A stretch of 60,624 nt of DNA, from positions 1 through 60,624 of the forward strand of contig CANQQA010000016.1 in assembly GCA_947625885.1 (NCBI GenBank), in the 5' to 3' direction. Each line of letters opens with the position of its first letter. Within the stretch, counting starts at the first letter, position 1. A model generated the notes under the pieces. The model ran no database searches and had not been told where the DNA came from. It saw only the letters and a list, made by a program, of their open reading frames with translations. Made by a program: the position numbers and the translations under genes. Shown here piece by piece: positions 31,633 through 40,123 of the stretch. The stretch comes from an uncultured Bacteroidales bacterium. GTDB taxonomy: Bacteria > Bacteroidota > Bacteroidia > Bacteroidales > UBA11471.

Positions 31633-33411
31633 CTATTTATCCGTCTGAAAAGTAATTTGAACCATATTCTGATTATACATATACTTATAGCTGATAGCAG
31701 CGCCAAGTGTGTTCACCAATTTCAATCCGAGATGCTCGTCATCAAGTAAAACCGAACGCTCGGAGGCGTGTTTTAATATGGGATTGAACGGTCTGCCATC
31801 GTCTTTTATAAGGATATTGACCCTCCCGTCATGGCACCGGATATGAAGGTCGAAAAAATGTTTTTCGGGATTTTTCTCCACGGCATAATTCAGCAGATTA
31901 TACATCAACTCCTCGCACACGAGCCGCACCTCGTAGGTCGTAGTCGCGTCGATATGCTGCTTTCGGAGGAAATCGGCAACGGTATAGGTGGCATTTTCTA
32001 TATTCTCCTTTTCCAACTTCACGGAAATGTTGAGCGATTCGCCCCTGTCTGTCTCCGGTATCAATGTCAAAATCCGAATGTTCCTATTCCGGCTATGAAC
32101 CATACATGTAAACACAAGAAGTCCCGCAAAAAGGCAGAAAGAGGATAAGGGGAAACCCCACCAAAGCATCTCGGGACCGATAAAAGAGAATCCCCATACA
32201 AATGCCGCCATAAGCAGAAGTTGCGATACGCTTAAAAACAAGCTGAGAGAATATCGACCTAAAATCTGGTAATTGGAGCGCAAAAGCGCAACAACGGAAT
32301 ACGGTATAATCATCAGGCTGTAAATGCGAAGCGCCGCCGGCAAAAACTCGGAACCGCTGCCGTTTGCACTGCCGAAAAGACGTCCGAACGACTCGGGCTC
32401 TGCAAATATGAACAACACCACTACCGCCATCGCGGTACATAGATAAAACAAACATTTGTTATTGAGAATGGACAGCCCTTGCATATCTTGCTCTCCGACC
32501 AAAACGCCTCCTATGGAATATATGCTCGAGCCTATTCCGGAAAGTGCCATCTGCATAATCAGGAACAGTTGGAGACATACCGACCAGCAATACAAGCCAT
32601 CTGTACCCTGCGCATGAAGCACGATGGCATTTATCGCAGTAATGCTAACCGCAAGAAGCAAAGTGTTTATACTCATTGCAAAACCTTGCGACACGCTTTG
32701 ACCGACATATTTGAAGAAACGTTTCCTGTCGAATCGCCATCGCAGCGAATTATGCGGAGAGCGGAAATGAGCGCAGCAAATCAAAATAGCCAGAATATAA
32801 TTAAGCCCTGTCGCATACGCCGAACCTATGATGCCGAGAGAGCAATATTTCACAAAAACAATATCGAGCACCAGATTCAACACGCTCCCGACAATGACCG
32901 CTATCATTACGATACGCGAATTTCCGTCGGTTTTCACGATATTTTCCAAAACGCCCGCCATCATCAGAAAGGGAATAAACAGACTCATACTTTGGAGATA
33001 AGGCAGGGCATAACTGTAAATGCGCTCATTCCCCTGCGTTAGCACCGCGACAATGGACGGACTGAGAAAGTACGTCAAGAACGCAAGCACCACAGAAGCA
33101 ACACCCGATGAAATCAGGCATGACGTAAACATACCGTTGGCAGTCTCATCGTCGCAACGCCCGATTGCCTTTGCCACCACGATGCTCGCCCCTATGCCGA
33201 AAAGAATCATCAAGCACGTAAAAAGAGTCAGCACGGGCATCACGACATTTATAGCAGATATGGCATCCGTTCCTATCAGATTGCTCACCACAACGGCATC
33301 GGTGGTCGTCGCCAACTGATTCGATACGGCAGCCAATATCGACGCCCACATAAATGTACGGAGCGCACGAGTTATGAGATAAGGATTCCGTCGGCTGATA
33401 GCTGTTTCCAT
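31633..33411 (-). CDS. MATE exporter fused to an RsbW-like ATPase domain
   Basis: This is a 592-aa protein. Residues about 12-445 form a MATE-type multidrug/lipid-linked transporter with roughly 12 membrane segments (early motif TTDAVVVSNLIGTDAISAIN, then MILFGIGASIVVAKAIG). A short cytoplasmic linker leads to a GHKL ATPase at about 465-592: N box E500-E-x-x-x-N505, G1 box D537-D-G539, G2 region H560-L-G-L. MATE proteins are normally about 450 aa with no such tail. It is the first gene of the NRPS operon, 7 bases before the NRPS start. The transporter part is the likely exporter of the product. The ATPase tail resembles anti-sigma kinases and could read or set STAS phosphorylation, tying export to signalling. 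Confidence 0.93.
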   Translation of the reverse strand: METAISRRNPYLITRALRTFMWASILAAVSNQLATTTDAVVVSNLIGTDAISAINVVMPVLTLFTCLMILFGIGASIVVAKAIGRCDDETANGMFTSCLISSGVASVVLAFLTYFLSPSIVAVLTQGNERIYSYALPYLQSMSLFIPFLMMAGVLENIVKTDGNSRIVMIAVIVGSVLNLVLDIVFVKYCSLGIIGSAYATGLNYILAILICCAHFRSPHNSLRWRFDRKRFFKYVGQSVSQGFAMSINTLLLAVSITAINAIVLHAQGTDGLYCWSVCLQLFLIMQMALSGIGSSIYSIGGVLVGEQDMQGLSILNNKCLFYLCTAMAVVVLFIFAEPESFGRLFGSANGSGSEFLPAALRIYSLMIIPYSVVALLRSNYQILGRYSLSLFLSVSQLLLMAAFVWGFSFIGPEMLWWGFPLSSFCLFAGLLVFTCMVHSRNRNIRILTLIPETDRGESLNISVKLEKENIENATYTVADFLRKQHIDATTTYEVRLVCEELMYNLLNYAVEKNPEKHFFDLHIRCHDGRVNILIKDDGRPFNPILKHASERSVLLDDEHLGLKLVNTLGAAISYKYMYNQNMVQITFQTDK

Positions 33412-33600
33412 TCGATCGAGAAAAGTGTTGTAAATGTATGGATTTTTTGTTTAACTTTACAATCTCAAGCCCAATTTTTTTTCACGAATTGTTCCCGATG
33501 AATCCGGAACAGCCCAATATGCCTGCCCGATTATTTTCTTATGGTTGATTGACAAACACCCGTTGATACTCGTCTTTGGTAATGACGGTGTCAATATGCC
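33412..33600. other. Upstream region of the NRPS operon
   Basis: No gene is present. On the - strand the best promoter is TACATTTA (33436-33429), one base off the -7 consensus. The only -33 candidate is weak (TTGT about 21 bases upstream), so the operon may need an activator. Further up, at about 33600-33541, a reading frame ending DTVITKDEYQRVFVNQP then a stop looks like the C-terminal end of some unrelated protein, suggesting a cut gene at this junction. Confidence 0.4.
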
Positions 33601-34326
33601 CTATTTCATTAGTATCGGACGTGTAGAAATATCATAAGCTACTTGTTCTTCATAAATTTGTATATCTTGCTTTGATTTGTCTATAAGATCTATTATCTCT
33701 TTTGTTATACCAAATCCTGTTTTATACATAGCCATATTGCAATAACCAATTTCTGCATTAAATTTAATTATCAAGGATTTTTCTATTGCAGTTGCCGGAC
33801 GATGCACCTCGTCAATATCAGATAACAATACCTTTAATGCTTCCTTGTAAAATGTCCTGACTCGTGATATTTCCAGCGCATCTCCGACTTTCATTCCTAA
33901 CAGCATTATAGCTATTCCCGATTTTACTATATCACTTTTAATAAGGTCTTTGGCTGCAGCAACCGCATCTTCCGGCGACAATTCTGTCAATTTTTTGCAG
34001 GAGGGTAAATCCTTAATTAGGATTGCATGACTTGCCATATTATAAAATTCGCCTAAAATACGATATACCTCAGAAACATCATACATTGTCGGATTATCTA
34101 TTTGTGCGCAATATTTCAACTTATCCCGATAACGCGTAGCTGCAGCCATATCCATGATAAAACAATCTTCCATCATCGAAATAATCTCACAACAAATAGT
34201 TCTAAGCAGAGCAATATTTTGCCGGAAATTAACGCCACATTTACCCAAATATTTGTTCCCAATTTGCGTGATACGCTCTTGTGCAATCTCCTGTTCCTTA
34301 ATAAGAAAAATTCCTTTTACTGCCAT
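33601..34326 (-). CDS. Hypothetical helical protein
   Basis: This 241-aa soluble protein is almost entirely helical by composition (Ile/Lys/Glu/Ala/Leu-rich), with scattered Cys (KCGVNF, ICCEI, KYCAQ). No family is recognised. The DNA is A+T-rich. It has an excellent promoter (34403-34433) and a long leader containing an 11-bp hairpin. It lies directly upstream of the NRPS operon in the same direction, but its own stop is 189 bases before the MATE start, so co-regulation is uncertain. Confidence 0.65.
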   Translation of the reverse strand: MAVKGIFLIKEQEIAQERITQIGNKYLGKCGVNFRQNIALLRTICCEIISMMEDCFIMDMAAATRYRDKLKYCAQIDNPTMYDVSEVYRILGEFYNMASHAILIKDLPSCKKLTELSPEDAVAAAKDLIKSDIVKSGIAIMLLGMKVGDALEISRVRTFYKEALKVLLSDIDEVHRPATAIEKSLIIKFNAEIGYCNMAMYKTGFGITKEIIDLIDKSKQDIQIYEEQVAYDISTRPILMK

Positions 34327-34341
34327 ATTTTTTAATTTTAC

Positions 34342-34370
34342 ACCTTTCCCGTATTTTTCACGGGAAAGGT
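34342..34370 (-). promoter_or_regulatory. Hairpin in the 5' leader of the helical-protein gene
   Basis: An 11-bp perfect inverted repeat, ACCTTTCCCGT (34342-34352) and ACGGGAAAGGT (34360-34370), with a 7-base AT-rich loop. It lies between the predicted transcription start (about 34396) and the ATG (34326). There is no good T tract after it in the direction of the gene, so an operator or mRNA structure is more likely than a simple terminator. Confidence 0.55.
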
Positions 34371-34402
34371 TATTAAATAACCCGATTTCATTTACATATT
34401 CT

Positions 34403-34433
34403 CAAAGATAAGCAATTTATCCGAATAAACAAA
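34403..34433 (-). promoter_or_regulatory. Consensus promoter
   Basis: On the - strand, TTTG (34433-34430), 19 bases, TATCTTTG (34410-34403); both elements match exactly. It reads toward the helical-protein gene. Confidence 0.82.
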
Positions 34434-34493
34434 ACACTTTTAGAAAAGCGAATTTTCTGCAAAGTTTCACGTGCGAGAAAAGTGTTTTTTGCC

Positions 34494-36962
34494 TTACATG
34501 GGATCGACGTCGTAGTAGAGGGTGAGGGTGCGGAAGCGTGGGTCGGCGGCGAGGTGTTCGTGTGCGAGGTGCAGGGCTTCGCGCACTTTGCGCACGGAGG
34601 CGGCGGTTTCCACTTTGAGCATGACGCGGCGAATGTAGCTGTTCTGTATGCGGGCTACGGGCGGCGTGTGGGGCGACGAAAGGCGACTGCCGAAAACGGG
34701 CGCCGCTTCGCGCACGTAGGCATCGGCGGCTGCCTGAACGACGGTTTCGTCGCGGTGCTTGAAATAGATGTAGATAAGGCGTGAAAAAGGCGGATAGGCA
34801 AACTGTTCGCGTTCGGCTATCTGGGCAGCGTACATGGCGGCGTAGTCGTGGCGCACCACCTGCGCGATGACGGGGTGCTGCGGGCAGGCGGTCTGCAAAA
34901 GCACGGTGCCCTGCCGGTTGCGTCTGCCGGCGCGTCCCGCCACCTGTTCCATCATCTGGAAGGCTCGCTCGTAAGCGCGGAAGTCGGGATAGTTGAGCAG
35001 CATATCGGAATTAAGAATGCCCACGACACTCACGTGGTCGAAGTCGAGCCCTTTCGTAACCATCTGCGTACCGATGAGTATCCGGCTTTTCTGCTGCTCG
35101 AAGTCGGCAATCATCTGTTCGTAGGCCTTGCGCGAACGGGTGGTATCGAGGTCCATGCGCGTAATGGCAGTGTCGGGGAAAGCGCGCTCCACCTCTTCCT
35201 CGACACGTTCGGTGCCGAAGCCCCGTATCTCGATGCTCGCTTCGCCGCAAGAGGGACACACGCGGGGCAGCGGCTGCGTGTAGCCGCAATAGTGGCACAC
35301 GAGCGCACCGGCGTATTTATGGTAGGTAAGGCTCACGTCGCAGTGCTCGCAGCGGGGCGTCCATGCGCAGAGGCGGCACTCTGCCATGGGGGCGTACCCG
35401 CGCCGGTTTTGGAAGAATATCACCTGTTCGCCTTTTTGCAGGGCATCGCGGCTTATCTCCACGAGTTGGGGCGAAAGGTTGCTGTCGCGGGCAAGGCGGC
35501 GCTTGCGGCGGAGGTCGCCCATATCGACGACAAGTATGCGCGGCAACTCTATTTCCTCGTAACGGACGGCGAGCTCCACCAACCCGTATTTTCCGCTTTG
35601 CGCATTGTAATAACTCTCGACCGAAGGGGTCGCCGTGCCCAAAAGGGTCTTCGCCCCGTGCATCGACGCCAGCACGATAGCCGCGTTGCGGGCATGGTAG
35701 CGCGGCGCCGGCTCCTGCTGCTTGTAGCTCGTTTCGTGCTCCTCATCGACGATGACAAGCCCCAAGTCGCGGAACGGCAGAAAGACAGCCGAGCGTACGC
35801 CGAGAACGATTTGTATTTCGCTGTCGTGCAGCAGGTTGTTCCATATCTCCACCCGCTCACCGTCGGTGAATTTGGAGTGGTAGACCGCCAAGCGCCGTCC
35901 GAACACCCGCTGCAAGCGCGACGCCAGCTGCGTGGTGAGCGCGATTTCGGGCACGAGGTAAAGGACTTGCCGCCCCTGCCGCACGACGGCGTCGATAAGG
36001 TGCATATATATTTCGGTCTTGCCGCACGAAGTAACGCCGTGCAGCAGGGTAACCGACTTTCGGGCGAAGTTCTCGACGATGCGGTCGTAAGCCTCCTGCT
36101 GTACGGGCGTGAGCCGGTGCAGCGGTTCGGTACGCAGCGTCTCCTGCGCAAAGCGGCTCACCTCCTTGCGGTAGCACTCGAAGATACCTTTTTCCGTCAG
36201 GGCGGCGAGTATCTGCGGCGACACCTCCGCGCACTCCAACAGCTCCCGCCGCGACACTTCGCGCAGCGCGTCGCGCCGCATGAAGCCCGACATATCGAGG
36301 TAGGTCATCAACAGGCGTATCTGCTTCTTCGCCGACTTCAACGCCTCGAACGTTTCACGGAGCTTTTCCCGCTCTTCGCGGGCGATGCGCACCCGCACAT
36401 ACACTTCGGTGCGCGGCTTGTAGCGATACTGCATCTCCTCCGAAATGAGAATCGCCCCCCGTTCGAGCAGCGCCCGTATCACGGGAAGGGTGTTGCGCAA
36501 CCCGCTCTCCCGCTCCAACTCCTGCACGTTCATCTTGCCCTTTTGCAGGAGCGTGTCGAGCAGAAGCGACTCCCGCTCTTTGAGCAGCGTGCCGTCGGCG
36601 ACGTATTCGGGATTGGGGGCGACCTGCGTTTCGCTCTCGATTTTCAGACCCGACGGTATCGCCGCCTTGAAAACATCGCCCACCGCGCAGAGGTAGTAAT
36701 CGGCTATCCACTCCCAAAACCGCAATTGCGGACGCCGCAGCACGGGCTGGGCGTCGAGCAGGGTCGAAATCTCTTTCGTCTCGTAATCTTTCGGCGCAAG
36801 GTTGTGCGTGTGCACGACTATCGCCGTGTAAAAACGGGTGCGCCCGAACGGCACGACGACACGGCTGCCCGCCACGAGGCTTTCGCGCCACGCCTCGGGT
36901 ATGCGGTAGGTAAAATATTTCGGAAGCGGAAGCGGCAGTATGACGTCGGCAAAAAGAGGCAT
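34494..36962 (-). CDS. priA: Primosomal protein N' (PriA helicase)
   Basis: This 822-aa 3'-5' DNA helicase restarts stalled replication forks. The N-terminal 3'-end-binding domain (YFTYRIPE... VVPFGRTRFYTAIV) leads to the helicase with Walker A at G309-V-T-S-C-G-K-T316 and a DEEH box (IVDEEHETSYKQ). The zinc-binding insert holds eight Cys (CRLCAWTPRCEHC, CHYCGY, CPSCGE). Motifs TQMVTKGLDFDHV and QVAGRAGR follow. Length is standard. It marks the second core edge of the accessory island. The downstream neighbour on its transcribed strand is the AT-rich island, so the gene is probably not part of an operon with it. Confidence 0.97.
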   Translation of the reverse strand: MPLFADVILPLPLPKYFTYRIPEAWRESLVAGSRVVVPFGRTRFYTAIVVHTHNLAPKDYETKEISTLLDAQPVLRRPQLRFWEWIADYYLCAVGDVFKAAIPSGLKIESETQVAPNPEYVADGTLLKERESLLLDTLLQKGKMNVQELERESGLRNTLPVIRALLERGAILISEEMQYRYKPRTEVYVRVRIAREEREKLRETFEALKSAKKQIRLLMTYLDMSGFMRRDALREVSRRELLECAEVSPQILAALTEKGIFECYRKEVSRFAQETLRTEPLHRLTPVQQEAYDRIVENFARKSVTLLHGVTSCGKTEIYMHLIDAVVRQGRQVLYLVPEIALTTQLASRLQRVFGRRLAVYHSKFTDGERVEIWNNLLHDSEIQIVLGVRSAVFLPFRDLGLVIVDEEHETSYKQQEPAPRYHARNAAIVLASMHGAKTLLGTATPSVESYYNAQSGKYGLVELAVRYEEIELPRILVVDMGDLRRKRRLARDSNLSPQLVEISRDALQKGEQVIFFQNRRGYAPMAECRLCAWTPRCEHCDVSLTYHKYAGALVCHYCGYTQPLPRVCPSCGEASIEIRGFGTERVEEEVERAFPDTAITRMDLDTTRSRKAYEQMIADFEQQKSRILIGTQMVTKGLDFDHVSVVGILNSDMLLNYPDFRAYERAFQMMEQVAGRAGRRNRQGTVLLQTACPQHPVIAQVVRHDYAAMYAAQIAEREQFAYPPFSRLIYIYFKHRDETVVQAAADAYVREAAPVFGSRLSSPHTPPVARIQNSYIRRVMLKVETAASVRKVREALHLAHEHLAADPRFRTLTLYYDVDPM

Positions 36963-36975
36963 ATCGCGAGCGGAA

Positions 36976-38136
36976 TTAATGTTTCAAATGTTTGTCGAAG
37001 AATTGCAGCACTTCCGCCTGCATGGCGCGGTTGAAGGTGTGCGGCGTGTCCCAGATTTTGGTTTGCAGCCGGTCGGCGACGTGTTGGCTCTGCCATGTCT
37101 TTTCGAGAATGTCGAATGCATCGCGCGTGCCCTGCACGGGGAAAAGTTTGTCGTATGCGCCGTTGAACATCAGAAACGGTTTCGGGCAGATAATCGACGC
37201 CACGTGAGGATAGTCGAGGTGGTTGCGCAACTCGGGCACTATCATCGAATAAGCCGACTGCCCCTTGCTCTGGTTGTTGTTCACGGAGAGCAGGTATTCC
37301 GACGTATTGAGCCAGCAAATGGCGGCGGTGGCATATACCTTGTCGGTCATGGCGGAGAGCATCCATGCCCGATGCGCCCCCATCGAAAAGCCTACCGCGC
37401 CGATAGATTCGGCATCGACGAACGGCAGTGTCGCCACGAAATCGACACTCGCCACGTCGTCGTACGTAATATAGCCGCACCAGCTCATGCCCATTTGCAG
37501 GAAATTGGCGGACACGGCCTCCTGCGCTTCATATTTCACGCCGTCCTGACGTCCCCGTTCTCCCCAAAAGAAAGCATCAATTGCCAGCACGACATAGCCA
37601 TGCGCGGCAAAGAAATCGCCCACGAACACGCCTTCGTAACAATTTTCCGCCCAGCGGCGGGCATCCTGCATCACGGCATCATCGACCCCGAAGGGACGCA
37701 CATTCTTCTCTTTGCCTATCGAGAAATGCGCCCCGTGGTCGTGCAGCACCACCAATGCGGGAAACGGGCCCTCGCCGTCGGGCACGAGCAGGTAGGCGGG
37801 TATGCGGGTGTAGGCAGAGATATTGAACTCTATTTTCTCCGCACGATAGCCGTCGCGCTGTTCGGTGGCGACGACCTTGTAATCGAAATCATCTGCCGGA
37901 CGCGGTGCGCGCTGCAAACACTCCGTAAGAATTTTCCGCGCCTCCCTGCGCCATTTCGGGAACGACTTTATCCGCGAATTGCCCCATGCGTCGGGAAAGG
38001 TCAATTCACTGCGCAGGGTTTCGTAATAGACCGGCATGTTTTTTATCAGTTCGTAACGCCCCTCCGTTTTTTTCTGCGCCGACAGACACAAGGCGGAGGC
38101 AATGAACAGCGACAAGACGACAATTTTCCGTTTCAT
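36976..38136 (-). CDS. Secreted alpha/beta hydrolase (dienelactone hydrolase-like)
   Basis: This 386-aa protein has a signal peptide (about 1-20, ending CLSAQ). The hydrolase domain shows the oxyanion region VVLHDHGAHFS, the nucleophile elbow G249-F-S251-M-G, the acid D329 in FNGAYDKLF, and the base H366 in DTPHTF. It is of the dienelactone hydrolase/acetyl-xylan-esterase type common in Bacteroidota; the ester substrate, likely a dietary or host glycan or phenolic ester, is not known. It ends 13 bases before priA. A -7 element TATATTTG lies upstream at 38165-38158. Confidence 0.88.
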   Translation of the reverse strand: MKRKIVVLSLFIASALCLSAQKKTEGRYELIKNMPVYYETLRSELTFPDAWGNSRIKSFPKWRREARKILTECLQRAPRPADDFDYKVVATEQRDGYRAEKIEFNISAYTRIPAYLLVPDGEGPFPALVVLHDHGAHFSIGKEKNVRPFGVDDAVMQDARRWAENCYEGVFVGDFFAAHGYVVLAIDAFFWGERGRQDGVKYEAQEAVSANFLQMGMSWCGYITYDDVASVDFVATLPFVDAESIGAVGFSMGAHRAWMLSAMTDKVYATAAICWLNTSEYLLSVNNNQSKGQSAYSMIVPELRNHLDYPHVASIICPKPFLMFNGAYDKLFPVQGTRDAFDILEKTWQSQHVADRLQTKIWDTPHTFNRAMQAEVLQFFDKHLKH

Positions 38137-38233
38137 GGCAAACTTGCATTAAGAATACAAATATAGAAAATTTTTCTTTTTTATCCGCTTTTTTCCGACG
38201 TGTGGCAAATAGTTTGTACTTTTGTCTTGAATT

Positions 38234-38968
38234 ATGGCTATGCAAAACAAGAAATCGACATATTTAGCAAAGACGGGATTCACCCGAATCGACCTGCGGG
38301 CGGTACTCATCGACATGGACGGCGTGCTCTACGACTCGATGCCCTACCACGCTGCCGCGTGGTACGAAGCCATTGCTTCGCTGGGCATACCCTGCACACG
38401 CGAAGAATTTTTCATGTACGAGGGACGCACGGGCGCTTCGACCATCGACCTGATTTTCAATCGCGAATACGGGCGCGATGCCACCGATGCCGAGAAAGAG
38501 TCGATATACCGCCACAAAACCGAACTGTTCTCAGCCAAAGGCGTTGCCCGCCCCATGCCGGGTGCAGCCGACTTTCTGCACGAAGTGAAAGCGCACGGGC
38601 TTACCCCCGTACTGGTTACCGGCTCGGGACAACAGTCGCTGCTTGGAAAACTGAACTGCGACTACCCCGACATTTTTTCACCGCAAACGATGGTTACGGC
38701 GTTCGACGTGAAATACGGCAAACCCCACCCCGAACCCTATCTGATGGGCTTGAAAAAAACCGGCGTGGAGGCTTGGCAGGCTCTCGTGGTGGAGAATGCT
38801 CCGCTCGGCGTGGAAGCCGGTACGGCGGCACGCATTTTTACCGTTGCCGTCAATACGGGTCCGCTCGCCGACAAGGTGCTGCTCGACGCCGGCGCCGATA
38901 TACTCCTGCCCGACATGACAACGCTGGCTGCCGACTTCGACACGATATACCGTAATCTCAACCATTGA
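38234..38968 (+). CDS. HAD-family phosphatase (beta-phosphoglucomutase-like)
   Basis: This 244-aa protein is of the HAD superfamily. The nucleophile motif is DMDGVLYDS, the Thr/Ser motif VTGSGQQ, the Lys in KYGKPHPEPY, and the acidic motif VVENAPLGVEAG. The insertion of a helical cap after motif I (PYHAAAWYEAIASLG) is of the beta-phosphoglucomutase/phosphatase type. The substrate is unknown, probably a small sugar or nucleotide phosphate. It heads a + strand run: aroB begins 5 bases after its stop. A TACTTTTG -7 element lies at 38217-38224, ten bases before the ATG at 38234; a second ATG at 38240 would give a longer leader. Confidence 0.9.
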   Translation: MAMQNKKSTYLAKTGFTRIDLRAVLIDMDGVLYDSMPYHAAAWYEAIASLGIPCTREEFFMYEGRTGASTIDLIFNREYGRDATDAEKESIYRHKTELFSAKGVARPMPGAADFLHEVKAHGLTPVLVTGSGQQSLLGKLNCDYPDIFSPQTMVTAFDVKYGKPHPEPYLMGLKKTGVEAWQALVVENAPLGVEAGTAARIFTVAVNTGPLADKVLLDAGADILLPDMTTLAADFDTIYRNLNH

Positions 38969-38973
38969 ACGAT

Positions 38974-40032
38974 ATGGCACAACAAGTTCTTTTCACCCGA
39001 AATATCGCTGCCGCGCTCGACGAAATCGTAGCAGGCTGCGCACACGACCGCCTGTTCATTCTCACCGACGACAACACAGGGCGCCACTGCCTGCCGCTGC
39101 TCTCGGAGAGTCGCGTCCTCGCCTCCGCCCGTCGCATCAACATACTGCCCGACGACACCCACAAGACGCTCGAATCGCTGGCATCGGTATGGCAGGAGCT
39201 GAGTACCCGCCACGCCACCCGCCACTCCCTGATGATAAATCTGGGCGGCGGCATGGTTACCGACTTGGGCGGATTCGCCGCCTCCACGTTCAAACGGGGA
39301 ATCCGCTACATCAACATACCCACCACCCTGCTGGGCGCCGTCGATGCGGCAGTGGGCGGAAAGACCGGTATCAACTTCAACGGGTTAAAAAACGAAATCG
39401 GCGTTTTCGCTCCCGCAGAGGCAGTGCTCGTTTCGACCGCATTTTTCCGCACGCTCTCGAAAGAACATCTCCTTTCGGGATTCGCCGAAATGCTGAAACA
39501 CGGGCTTATCAGCCGGCGCGAAATCTATGAGCGGCTGTTCGACACCGACCTTGCCTGCCCCGACAGCGAAGCGATGCTTGCCCGCCTCGAAGAGTCCGTC
39601 GCCGTGAAACAGCACGTTGTCGCCGAAGACCCCTTCGAGGCGAATATCCGCAAGTCGCTCAATCTCGGGCACACGGTGGGACACGCATTCGAAAGTCTTT
39701 CGCTGCAACGCAAACGTCCGGTGCAGCACGGCTATGCCGTGGCGTGGGGGCTGGTGTGCGAACTGCTGTTGTCGCACCGAAAACTGCAATTCCCGCTCGA
39801 CACCCTGCGCCGTTTTGCCGAGTACGTGCGGAGCAATTACGGCGTGTTCGCCATCACCTGCAACGACTACGAATACCTGTACGAGCGTATGACGCACGAC
39901 AAGAAAAACAATGCCGACACGGTGAACTTCACCCTCTTGTCGGACATCGGGCAGGTAGTCATCGACCAGACTGCCACACGCGACGAAATATACATCGCCC
40001 TCGACCTCTACCGCGATATGTTCGGATTGTAA
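38974..40032 (+). CDS. aroB: 3-dehydroquinate synthase
   Basis: This enzyme converts DAHP to 3-dehydroquinate, the second step of the shikimate pathway. A TTG at 38965 opens the frame, but the ATG at 38974 is the better start and avoids overlap with the HAD gene; this gives 352 aa. Family marks: GGGMVTDLGGFAASTFKRGI (NAD-binding Gly-rich region), IPTTLLGAVDAAVGGKTGINF (metal/substrate region), EMLKHGLIS, and LNLGHTVGHAFE with zinc-ligand His residues. It is tightly linked to the HAD gene, so the two are probably co-transcribed. Confidence 0.97.
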   Translation: MAQQVLFTRNIAAALDEIVAGCAHDRLFILTDDNTGRHCLPLLSESRVLASARRINILPDDTHKTLESLASVWQELSTRHATRHSLMINLGGGMVTDLGGFAASTFKRGIRYINIPTTLLGAVDAAVGGKTGINFNGLKNEIGVFAPAEAVLVSTAFFRTLSKEHLLSGFAEMLKHGLISRREIYERLFDTDLACPDSEAMLARLEESVAVKQHVVAEDPFEANIRKSLNLGHTVGHAFESLSLQRKRPVQHGYAVAWGLVCELLLSHRKLQFPLDTLRRFAEYVRSNYGVFAITCNDYEYLYERMTHDKKNNADTVNFTLLSDIGQVVIDQTATRDEIYIALDLYRDMFGL

Positions 40033-40123
40033 CCGCTGCCCGACGATTATTCCGCAGGGCGAATGAACGAAATAAAAAGAAAATTGTATTTTTGTAAAAA
40101 CAATTTCAAAAACGGATACCGCC

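Noticed and set aside
31626-31706. N-terminal extension of the NRPS frame
   Set aside because: It begins at a TTG, overlaps the MATE gene end and adds residues not seen in A domains; the ATG at 31625 follows the MATE stop by 7 bases.
33541-33600. Short C-terminal coding scrap ending DEYQRVFVNQP
   Set aside because: Too short to name a family; recorded only as a possible junction mark.
19005-34440. att-type direct repeat of the tRNA-Leu 3' end on the far side of the NRPS island
   Set aside because: I looked for copies of the T arm and acceptor end around 33.4-34.5 kb and saw none, so tRNA-directed integration is not supported from this window.
34848-37034. Long + strand open frame of 728 codons over priA
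   Set aside because: It is the antisense shadow of priA, which matches the family over its full length. The GC-rich codons of priA leave few stops in the opposite frame.
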